Positions 1 to 4,803 of a DNA stretch of 11,061 nt are shown here, piece by piece. Positions within the stretch are counted from its first letter, which is position 1; the number at the start of each line of letters is the position of its first letter. Below the pieces are notes generated by a model. That model worked only from the letters and a program-made list of their open reading frames with translations. It was not told the origin of the DNA and did no database searches. The translations under genes were made by a program, and so were the position numbers. Origin of the DNA: Candidatus Aenigmatarchaeota archaeon (GTDB taxonomy: Archaea > Aenigmatarchaeota > Aenigmatarchaeia > CG10238-14 > SCSR01); assembly GCA_030616125.1 (NCBI GenBank), contig JAUWXZ010000014.1, positions 1 to 11,061 on the forward strand. Direction: 5' to 3'.

Positions 1-219
1 GGAAAAAATGAGTAATTGCTTACCAATATAATCTAGACCAAAACCAATTGTTATAATACTGATAGAGAAAACAAACATAGCTATATTCAGGAGAATATTA
101 ATATTACCCCCGATTATTCGATTATATATGGTAATTACGAAAGTCCCTCCCAAAATACTGGTGCCTAGAGTAATAATAAAATTCGATATTTTTTCTATTT
201 TTCTCTCTGCGTTTTTCAT
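1..219 (-). CDS. Membrane protein, N-terminal part (runs off window)
   Basis: Reading leftwards from an ATG at 219, the frame stays open to the window edge (73 codons). The product starts with a charged stretch (MKNAERKIEKIS). Two hydrophobic segments follow, around residues 13-32 (FIITLGTSILGGTF and on) and 43-62 (NILLNIAMFVFSISIITIGF), with a short polar turn NRIIGGN between them. This suggests a small integral membrane protein with a cytoplasmic N-terminus; no family is recognised. The start is supported by a TATAAATT box at 241-249, whose centre lies 26-27 bp upstream of the ATG, the spacing expected for a leaderless archaeal mRNA and the same as for other genes of this block. An in-frame TAG lies three codons upstream. 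The C-terminus is outside the window, so length and function cannot be judged. Confidence 0.6.
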   Translation of the reverse strand, partial: MKNAERKIEKISNFIITLGTSILGGTFVITIYNRIIGGNINILLNIAMFVFSISIITIGFGLDYIGKQLLIFS

Positions 220-225
220 ATTTAT

Positions 226-351
226 CTATTCTTTTTCCTCAAATTTATACTTTCCATATATAGAAAATCGACTAGCCAACTTAGCAAACCATGTCTTATT
301 TTCTCTTTTAATACATAAGAGAGAGAACGTTTTATCAAGATCGTTGACCAA
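226..351 (-). CDS. Doubtful small ORF, 41 aa
   Basis: A short frame starting at TTG 351 encodes a basic 41-residue peptide beginning MVNDLDKTFS and ending KFEEKE, with no hydrophobic segment and no recognisable motif. It fills the otherwise empty space between the winged-helix gene and the membrane-protein gene. A TATAAAT-like box at 379-385 is about 31 bp upstream of the TTG, which would fit a nearly leaderless mRNA. No Shine-Dalgarno sequence is visible. It lies in the same frame as the downstream membrane-protein gene, separated from it by one TAG and two sense codons. Protein-like composition and promoter placement are the only support; it may be untranslated leader. Confidence 0.3.
   Translation of the reverse strand: MVNDLDKTFSLLCIKRENKTWFAKLASRFSIYGKYKFEEKE
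241..249 (-). promoter_or_regulatory. TATA box of the membrane-protein gene
   Basis: On the minus strand this reads TATAAATTT. Its centre is about 26 bp upstream of the ATG at 219, so transcription is expected to start at or next to the start codon. It lacks the GTGAGAG word that precedes the TATA boxes of the four genes further upstream in this block. Confidence 0.5.
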
Positions 352-397
352 AAACTTATGGGAAAATGAAAACTATTGATTTATAGAAAAATTTAAA

Positions 398-724
398 CTA
401 TCCTACAAATTCTAGCAATGACCTATAAAATTCTCTTCCATGATTTGTCATTCTGTACGGAAGACGCGGATCAAGCAGCTCCATACCATCTTCATCAGGC
501 CTTATAAACCCGTACTTTACAAGTCGTTTCATATTTGCCCGAAAGGCACGTGGAGTTCTTGGTTGTGTTTTATTTTTAAGCTCCTCAACCGTTAAAGATC
601 TCCCAATTGTGTCAGCTGTGTATAAAACGTTTATTATTTCGACTCTAGACTTCTTATCACTTAGCATTTTACATACGTTGACTATTGCATCAATTTTTCT
701 ATCACTTTCATTTACGTAAGCCAT
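398..724 (-). CDS. Winged-helix DNA-binding protein, 108 aa
   Basis: This is predicted to be a small cytoplasmic transcriptional regulator. Residues 11-40 look helical, residues 44-72 (LTVEELKNKTQPRTPRAFRANMKRLVKYGFI) have the form of a helix-turn-helix with a basic recognition helix, and residues 73-92 (RPDEDGMELLDPRLPYRMTNHG) look like the wing, followed by a last helix EFYRSLLEF. The pattern 'LVKYGFI ... YRMTNHGREFY' is typical of archaeal winged-helix regulators. The frame can be extended to a GTG at 760, but that GTG lies inside the promoter element at 747-763. The ATG at 724 is 26 bp from the TATA centre, as for the neighbours, so I chose it. The target is unknown; it may act on the shared element in this block, but nothing in the sequence proves this. 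Confidence 0.65.
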   Translation of the reverse strand: MAYVNESDRKIDAIVNVCKMLSDKKSRVEIINVLYTADTIGRSLTVEELKNKTQPRTPRAFRANMKRLVKYGFIRPDEDGMELLDPRLPYRMTNHGREFYRSLLEFVG

Positions 725-746
725 ATAATTGCAATAGTCAGAAAAA

Positions 747-764
747 GATTTAACTCTCACTTTT
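747..764 (-). promoter_or_regulatory. Shared promoter element, copy 1 (winged-helix gene)
   Basis: The minus strand reads AAAAGTGAGAGTTAAATC. GTGAGAG sits directly upstream of a TTAAATC TATA-like box whose centre (about 750) is 26 bp from the ATG at 724. The same word precedes the three next genes upstream (copies at 1101-1117, 1411-1427 and 1961-1981). Confidence 0.6.
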
Positions 765-781
765 AAAGAATTAAAGAAACT

Positions 782-1078
782 TCATGTTTTTGTATAATCT
801 GAATAATTTAGCCCTATATGGGCTTTAAAATTTCCAATATGATCATATCCAACATTTTGGCATACTAGTTTGATTATGTCAGGAGTTTCTCCAGGCTCAA
901 AGTAAATTTCCCTTCTTCGAAATATACCTTTAGAGAGCTTTAATTTAGGTACGCCTTCTCCCGCTTTTCTTTCCTCTATTTCCCATTCCAATTCATCAGC
1001 CGTTTGACGTACCAGTGCATATCTATCCTCGGGTGATAAGGGTTTTGGTAGTTTGATTTCGTGTACATTTGCACTCAT
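782..1078 (-). CDS. Uncharacterised small protein, 98 aa
   Basis: I do not recognise this protein. It is soluble and charged, with no signal peptide or membrane segment. Residues 16-38 (PEDRYALVRQTADELEWEIEERK) look like a helix. A strand-rich middle follows (KLKLSKGIFRRREIYFEPGETP), then a probable helix (DIIKLVCQNVGY) and a tail ending NYSDYTKT. It has one cysteine (LVCQN) and no zinc or nucleotide-binding motif. The ATG at 1078 is 26-27 bp from the centre of the TTTAAATA box at 1101-1108, which supports both the start and a leaderless mRNA. It carries the same promoter element as the winged-helix, Nudix and second unknown genes, so it is probably expressed together with them. Confidence 0.6.
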   Translation of the reverse strand: MSANVHEIKLPKPLSPEDRYALVRQTADELEWEIEERKAGEGVPKLKLSKGIFRRREIYFEPGETPDIIKLVCQNVGYDHIGNFKAHIGLNYSDYTKT

Positions 1079-1100
1079 AGAATTATTAAGAAGAAAAAAA

Positions 1101-1117
1101 TATTTAAACTCTCACTT
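1101..1117 (-). promoter_or_regulatory. Shared promoter element, copy 2
   Basis: The minus strand reads AAGTGAGAGTTTAAATA, with GTGAGAG joined to a TTTAAATA box. The box centre is 26-27 bp upstream of the ATG at 1078. This is the clearest copy of the element, in a 52-bp gap between genes. Confidence 0.65.
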
Positions 1118-1130
1118 TTTTCTTTAGGAA

Positions 1131-1388
1131 TTATATTCTCTGATAACGAATAGCAAAATAGGGCCATTTGTCACGAATTTCTTTGGTTATTTGCTTCAAG
1201 TTTCTTAAACTCGTACGAATTTTTAGTTTGAGAGGTTCTCTTGATCTGGTCTTAAATTGGCTATAGCCCAAACCCGACAAGTCGGCTCCTGATTCACCAA
1301 TTATATGCAATATTCCTCTAAATGTAGCATTACTCATTGATTCTTCCATTGGGTCTTCTCCTGAAAATGTTAGTTCATATTTCGCCAT
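1131..1388 (-). CDS. Uncharacterised small protein, 85 aa
   Basis: I do not recognise this protein. It begins MAKYELTFSGEDP and ends WPYFAIRYQRI. It is soluble, basic in its second half (SQFKTRSREPLKLKIRTSLRNLKQITKEIRDK), and probably has a strand at the N-terminus, a helix around residues 22-30 and a long helix around 60-74. No catalytic or metal motif is visible. An ATG at 1403 would add five residues, but the ATG at 1388 is 26-27 bp from the centre of the TTTAAATC box at 1411-1418, matching the leaderless spacing of the neighbours, so I chose 1388. It lies directly downstream of the Nudix gene, whose TGA stop overlaps this gene's promoter element. Confidence 0.6.
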   Translation of the reverse strand: MAKYELTFSGEDPMEESMSNATFRGILHIIGESGADLSGLGYSQFKTRSREPLKLKIRTSLRNLKQITKEIRDKWPYFAIRYQRI

Positions 1389-1410
1389 ACTAATTAATTT
1401 CATAGAAAAG

Positions 1411-1427
1411 GATTTAAACTCTCACCC
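1411..1427 (-). promoter_or_regulatory. Shared promoter element, copy 3
   Basis: The minus strand reads GGGTGAGAGTTTAAATC. It overlaps the TGA stop of the Nudix gene and serves the 85-residue unknown protein, with a TATA centre to ATG distance of 26-27 bp. GTGAGAG and the TATA box are joined exactly as in copy 2. Confidence 0.6.
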
Positions 1428-1934
1428 ATTCCAATACTTATCAAACGCTATCTTAAACCAAGGTGTATATTTTTCAGGATTTTGTTCGATATCTTTTCTT
1501 AATTCATCTAGATGAATATAATTCACTTCTGAAACTTCATCTAAGTTTATTACAAGAGGTTCATCTGAATGGCCGTGTAACAAAGCACAAACTTCCTGTT
1601 CTGTATACTTTCCATACGTAGCATGATACCTAAAAGTAAAAGCTTTACTTAATTCAGCAGAAATTCCTAGCTCTTCTTCAAGTCTTCTTTTTCCAGCTTC
1701 TTCATAGCTTTCGCTTAGTCTAGGATGACCTGCTGTTCCATCCCAATAATGGGGCCAGGTAAGTTTTTTCCCATTTCTTTTCTGAATTAGTAATCTTCCT
1801 AAGTTATCAAAGAGAAAAATTTCAAGGCCGCGATGAAGTTCCCCTTCTCCGGTATGACAATTTAGCTTTTTATCTGTGCTAATTACATTATCTTCCCTAT
1901 CTACCAGTACAATTTCCTCTTCAAGTTCTCCCAC
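1422..1934 (-). CDS. Nudix protein of the type I IPP-isomerase-like group, lacking the catalytic Cys
   Basis: The 170-residue protein aligns by eye with type I isopentenyl-diphosphate isomerase. It has the N-terminal strand EEIVLVDREDNVI, the metal-ligand histidines H27 and H34 (NCHTGEGELHRGLEIF), H70 in AGHP, and the E112-Q-E114 pair in TEQEVCALL. The Nudix box runs from G69 to I91 (G-x5-E75-x7-R83-RLEEELGI). The second Nudix residue is R rather than E, as in isomerases, but E87 and E88 are kept. The isomerase catalytic cysteine (Cys67 of E. coli Idi, in VCGHP) is replaced by Ala68 in a loop one residue shorter (WDGTAGHP). It is therefore more likely a Nudix hydrolase acting on a diphosphate than a working isomerase; the substrate is unknown. 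The start is GTG 1934, about 27 bp from a TTTAAG-like box. It shares its promoter word with three neighbours. Confidence 0.75.
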   Translation of the reverse strand: MGELEEEIVLVDREDNVISTDKKLNCHTGEGELHRGLEIFLFDNLGRLLIQKRNGKKLTWPHYWDGTAGHPRLSESYEEAGKRRLEEELGISAELSKAFTFRYHATYGKYTEQEVCALLHGHSDEPLVINLDEVSEVNYIHLDELRKDIEQNPEKYTPWFKIAFDKYWNG

Positions 1935-1958
1935 TTTAAAGGAATAGAAAAATAGAAA

Positions 1959-1981
1959 CTTAAATTTTTAACTCTCACTTT
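1959..1981 (-). promoter_or_regulatory. Shared promoter element, copy 4 (Nudix gene)
   Basis: The minus strand reads AAAGTGAGAG followed by TTAAAAATTTAAG. GTGAGAG is intact, but the likely TATA box (ATTTAAG, centre about 1961) is a few bases further downstream than in the other copies, giving about 27 bp to the GTG start at 1934. The element overlaps the TAA stop of the upstream membrane-protein gene. Confidence 0.5.
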
Positions 1982-2252
1982 AAATCCCAAGCAAGAACCC
2001 GCAATTAAACCTTAAAAATCTTATCATATGTTCTTTTGGTTCTTGGTTTTTATAGAGCAAATAGCTAAGACAAGCGTCTAACATTATCCACAAAAGCACA
2101 ACCCCTGGTATAAAACTTGTAAAAAAGATGAAAATCCCTAGTGAAATTCTAATCAATCTGGGTAGATGCTCAACGATGGACTGGTCTCTAAATTGAACAA
2201 TAGATCTTACACCATCTCCAATTAAATATAGTCCGGCTATCTTAGCAAGCAT
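1980..2252 (-). CDS. Small two-helix membrane protein, 90 aa
   Basis: This uncharacterised 90-residue protein has an amphipathic N-terminal part (MLAKIAGLYLIGDGVRSIVQFRDQS). Two adjoining hydrophobic segments follow, about residues 35-47 and 48-67 (RISLGIFIFFTSFIPGVVLLWIMLDACLSYLLY), then a basic tail KNQEPKEHMIRFLRFN and a short hydrophobic end. It probably sits in the cytoplasmic membrane as a helical hairpin. It starts 13 bp after the stop of the MarR-like gene, and no promoter with correct spacing lies directly upstream: the TTAAAT at 2251-2256 touches the ATG. Co-transcription with the regulator is therefore likely. Archaeal regulators are often paired with small membrane proteins, but nothing here shows what this one does. 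Confidence 0.6.
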   Translation of the reverse strand: MLAKIAGLYLIGDGVRSIVQFRDQSIVEHLPRLIRISLGIFIFFTSFIPGVVLLWIMLDACLSYLLYKNQEPKEHMIRFLRFNCGFLLGI

Positions 2253-2265
2253 TTAACTCAAACCC

Positions 2266-2568
2266 TCACTTTTCAGATTTTTCTTTAAGCTTGCTTAATT
2301 TTACTAAAAGTCCTTCTACTCCTTTAGCAATTTCTTCTCCTATACTAGTAAGTTTAATAATTTTTATCCTTCCTTTCTTTTCAAACTCTACTAAACCAAA
2401 CTTTTTAAAGAGATCTAATAATTTCACGGTGTGGGAATAAGTACAATCAACTTGCTTTGATAAAATTGTTGCATATTTTGGTCCTTTTCTTAAACTTGCT
2501 AGAATTCTCGCTGGTTTTATCCTTAAAAAAAGCTTTGTGATGATCTTTTCTTTAACCAAAAATTTCAC
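2266..2568 (-). CDS. MarR-like winged-helix regulator, 100 aa
   Basis: This is predicted to be a small DNA-binding protein with a MarR/ArsR-like winged helix. A helix (ARILASLRKG) is followed by the helix-turn-helix KYATILSKQVDCTYSHTVKLLDLFKKFGLVEF (about residues 31-62), the wing EKKGRIKIIKLTSIGEEIA, and a lysine-rich C-terminal helix that could mediate dimerisation. Its single Cys (VDC) is in the recognition region. The start is GTG at 2568, about 31 bp downstream of the centre of a good TATAAATA box at 2596-2603. It is the first gene of a probable two-gene operon with the membrane protein 13 bp downstream. It is a candidate regulator of the GTGAGAG promoters in this block, by proximity only. 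Confidence 0.7.
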   Translation of the reverse strand: MKFLVKEKIITKLFLRIKPARILASLRKGPKYATILSKQVDCTYSHTVKLLDLFKKFGLVEFEKKGRIKIIKLTSIGEEIAKGVEGLLVKLSKLKEKSEK

Positions 2569-2805
2569 ATCCTAATGAATTATTAACAAGTGGACTATTT
2601 ATATTTGAGTACATAGTTGTTAGAACATATGAATAAGAAAAACTATAATAGATAATGTTCCTTCTATAATATATTTTAAAGTATATGTTTCTTAAATTGA
2701 AAAAACTGCGCAAATTAACTATTATAAAACATATATTACAGTACAACAAAAAAACATAGCCATAAAAATTAATCTGAGCTCAACTAATTTAGAATAGGCA
2801 ATTAA
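2569..2805. other. Divergent intergenic region, 237 bp, no gene seen
   Basis: This very AT-rich spacer lies between the minus-strand regulator gene and the plus-strand MEMO gene. It contains the TATAAATA box of the regulator (2596-2603) and two possible plus-strand TATA boxes for MEMO, TATAAAAC at 2723-2730 and CATAAAAATT at 2761-2770. The second fits a short leader better. I see no convincing ORF, RNA fold or repeat. Confidence 0.5.
2596..2603 (-). promoter_or_regulatory. TATA box of the MarR-like regulator operon
   Basis: The minus strand reads TATAAATA, preceded by the purine-rich TCAAA expected of a BRE. Its centre is about 31 bp upstream of the GTG at 2568. No GTGAGAG word is present, so this promoter differs from those of the Nudix and unknown genes downstream. 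Confidence 0.55.
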
Positions 2806-3645
2806 ATGATATCAATAAGAGCACCTGTAGTGGCAGGAACTTTTTACAATCTAGAAAAAGAAATGTTAAAAAAACAAATTGATAGATGTTTTAATCATGA
2901 GCTTGGCCCAAAGGAAACTAAAAAACAACCTTTTTTTGCAGGTGTGGTTCCTCATGCAGGATATGAGTTTTCTGGCCCTGTTGCAGCATGGGTGTATTCC
3001 AGAATAGAAAAGGCAAACTATATAATTCTGGGTCCAAATCATACTGGGATTGGATCTAATTTCGCTTTGATGAAATCTGGTATATGGAAAACTCCTCTAG
3101 GAGAAATTGTCGTTGATGAAAAAGTTGCAGAGAAATTATTAAAAGAATGCAAAATTCTAGAATTTGATGTTATGGCCCATGAACAAGAACATTCAATAGA
3201 GGTTCAACTACCTTTCTTACAACACAGATTCGGAAACGATTTCAAAATTATCCCAATCTCTATTTCAAATCAATTCGCTGATGAGAGTTTACTTGAAAGC
3301 TGTAAATTGATAGGAAAAGAAATTGCAAATGTTATAAAAAAACAAAAGGAAAAATGGATCATATTGGCTAGCTCTGATTTCTCTCATTACATTCCACAAG
3401 ATAGAGCAAAAAAAATAGACAACTACATTATCAAGGCAATTTTGAAATTAAATGAAAAGGATTTTTTTGCAAGAATTAATGAAAAAAATGCCACTGTTTG
3501 TGGTTTTGGTCCTATCGCTATAGCAATAGTTGCTGCAAAAGGGTTGGGAGCTAAAAAGGGAGAATTGTTAAAGTATTCCACTTCTGGTGATATCACTAAA
3601 GATTTTGGTGCTGTTGTTGGATATGCTGCAGTTATTTTTAAATGA
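2806..3645 (+). CDS. MEMO family protein (AmmeMemoRadiSam system protein B)
   Basis: This 279-residue protein spans the usual full length of the MEMO (UPF0103) family, a fold related to class III extradiol dioxygenases. The family's conserved blocks are present in order: RAPVVAGTFYN (5-15), VPHAGYEFSGPVA (48-60), ILGPNHTG (74-81), HEQEHSIEVQLPF (125-137), LASSDFSHY (188-195), VCGFGPI (231-237) and the C-terminal STSGD (259-262) with GAVVGYA. H50, H79 and C232 correspond to the putative metal or active-site residues of human MEMO1. Family members in prokaryotes often accompany AMMECR1 and radical-SAM proteins, but neither is in this window. The biochemical role is not established; it is probably cytosolic and redox- or metal-related. 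The glycosyltransferase gene starts 35 bp downstream and may share its transcript. Confidence 0.9.
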   Translation: MISIRAPVVAGTFYNLEKEMLKKQIDRCFNHELGPKETKKQPFFAGVVPHAGYEFSGPVAAWVYSRIEKANYIILGPNHTGIGSNFALMKSGIWKTPLGEIVVDEKVAEKLLKECKILEFDVMAHEQEHSIEVQLPFLQHRFGNDFKIIPISISNQFADESLLESCKLIGKEIANVIKKQKEKWIILASSDFSHYIPQDRAKKIDNYIIKAILKLNEKDFFARINEKNATVCGFGPIAIAIVAAKGLGAKKGELLKYSTSGDITKDFGAVVGYAAVIFK

Positions 3646-3680
3646 ATTTTTTAAGAAGGTTGCTAGAATAGAGGATAAAA

Positions 3681-4766
3681 ATGAAAATAGCTATGTTTAC
3701 AGACGCCTACTTTCCAACGATAAATGGTGTTTCATATACAGTTTCTTTATTGAAAGATATGTTGCAGAGAAAGGGTAATTCAGTTCGGGTCTTGTTTCCA
3801 AAAGGCAATTATAAACCAAAAGATGGTGAAATGGAAGTAAGATCTGTAAAATTCCCTTTCTATAATGGTTACAGAACTGCTTTACCATTCCAAATTATGA
3901 AAAAGTTGGGTAATGAAGACATAGACATCGTTCACATTCATACCTCACTTATGGTTGGTGGTATAGGAATACTTTATTCAAAGCGGAGACATATCCCTCG
4001 CGTAGCTACGTATCATACCCCATTAGAAGATTATCTCGGCTACATGCGATTGACATATCCGCTCGTCCCGCTCCATAAATTATGGGAGAAAAAGATCCTC
4101 AATGGATGTTGTACGATTACCGCTCCTTCAAATGTTGCAAAGGAAGAGTTAAGGAGGAAAGGGGTTAGAAAACCCATAGAAGTGATTGGAAACGGTGTAG
4201 ATTTAGAATTTTTTAGACCTGTAGAGCCTACCTTTAGAGAAAATTTTGATGCAGATTGTATTATTGGCTATTGTGGTAGACATGGGCATGAGAAACATCT
4301 GGAAGATTTGATCCGGATCGCTGACATGCTCGACGGAAAAATATTAATTGCTGGAGATGGTCCTGCCCACTCTCGTTACCAGAAGATGGCAAAAGGGAAA
4401 GATAATGTAAAATTTCTTGGTTTCTTGCCTAGAGAACTTTTGCCAAACTTTTATTCTTCTCTCGATGTTTTTGGTCTTCCGTCCACGGTCGAAACTCAAG
4501 GAATTGTGGCTTTAGAGGCTAACGCTTGCGGAGTCCCTGTAGTGGGCGCTAACGCGAGGGCATTGAGAGAAACTATAAGAGATGGTGAGAGTGGGTATCT
4601 TTATGAACCAGGTAATGCTTCAGATTTATACAGTAAAATTCAGAAAGCTTTGGACGAGAAAGATGAACTAAGAAAGAAATGTTTGGAACATGCAAAAGCT
4701 AATTCACTTGAACAAAGTGCGGAAAGATTTATTGATGTTTACCACCGAGCAATTGAAGCAAGCTAA
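3681..4766 (+). CDS. GT4-family glycosyltransferase, diacylglycerol glucosyltransferase-like
   Basis: The 361-residue protein is a retaining GT-B glycosyltransferase that transfers a sugar from a nucleotide sugar. The N-terminal Rossmann domain begins MFTDAYFPTINGVSYTVSLLKDML and contains VHIHTSLMVGG and YHTPLEDYLGY, an acceptor-side block seen in mono- and diglucosyl-diacylglycerol synthases. The C-terminal donor domain has VIGNGVDLEFF (168-178), CGRHGHEKHLEDL with R200 and K205, AGDGP (224-228), LGFLP, and the EX7E motif E271-TQGIVAL-E279 with the following ACGVPVV. The likely acceptor is a membrane lipid or other polyprenyl or diol core, acting at the inner face of the membrane; this is by resemblance only. 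The start is supported by GAGG at 3671-3674. The last helices are basic and charged, and no membrane segment is seen. Confidence 0.88.
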   Translation: MKIAMFTDAYFPTINGVSYTVSLLKDMLQRKGNSVRVLFPKGNYKPKDGEMEVRSVKFPFYNGYRTALPFQIMKKLGNEDIDIVHIHTSLMVGGIGILYSKRRHIPRVATYHTPLEDYLGYMRLTYPLVPLHKLWEKKILNGCCTITAPSNVAKEELRRKGVRKPIEVIGNGVDLEFFRPVEPTFRENFDADCIIGYCGRHGHEKHLEDLIRIADMLDGKILIAGDGPAHSRYQKMAKGKDNVKFLGFLPRELLPNFYSSLDVFGLPSTVETQGIVALEANACGVPVVGANARALRETIRDGESGYLYEPGNASDLYSKIQKALDEKDELRKKCLEHAKANSLEQSAERFIDVYHRAIEAS

Positions 4767-4803
4767 AATAATTTATTAACTTGCTAGACAATTCTGTATT
4801 GTT

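Noticed and set aside
220..231. In-frame TAG between the 41-codon ORF and the membrane-protein gene as a readthrough or pyrrolysine codon
   Set aside because: A TATAAATT box sits at the exact leaderless spacing from ATG 219, so a separate start after the TAG explains the arrangement without recoding.
128..379. Plus-strand 83-codon ORF with hydrophobic content
   Set aside because: It overlaps the better-supported minus-strand membrane-protein start and its TATA box, has no SD or TATA of its own, and its Phe/Ser/Leu richness is what the complement of Lys- and Asn-rich coding gives.
725..760. GTG 760 as start of the winged-helix gene
   Set aside because: The GTG is part of the shared GTGAGAG promoter word, and the TATA box would lie inside the coding region; ATG 724 has the standard 26-bp spacing.
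2552..2749. Minus-strand 65-codon ORF rich in Tyr, Phe and Ile
   Set aside because: It is low-complexity translation of AT-rich intergenic DNA and overlaps the promoter and start of the MarR-like gene.
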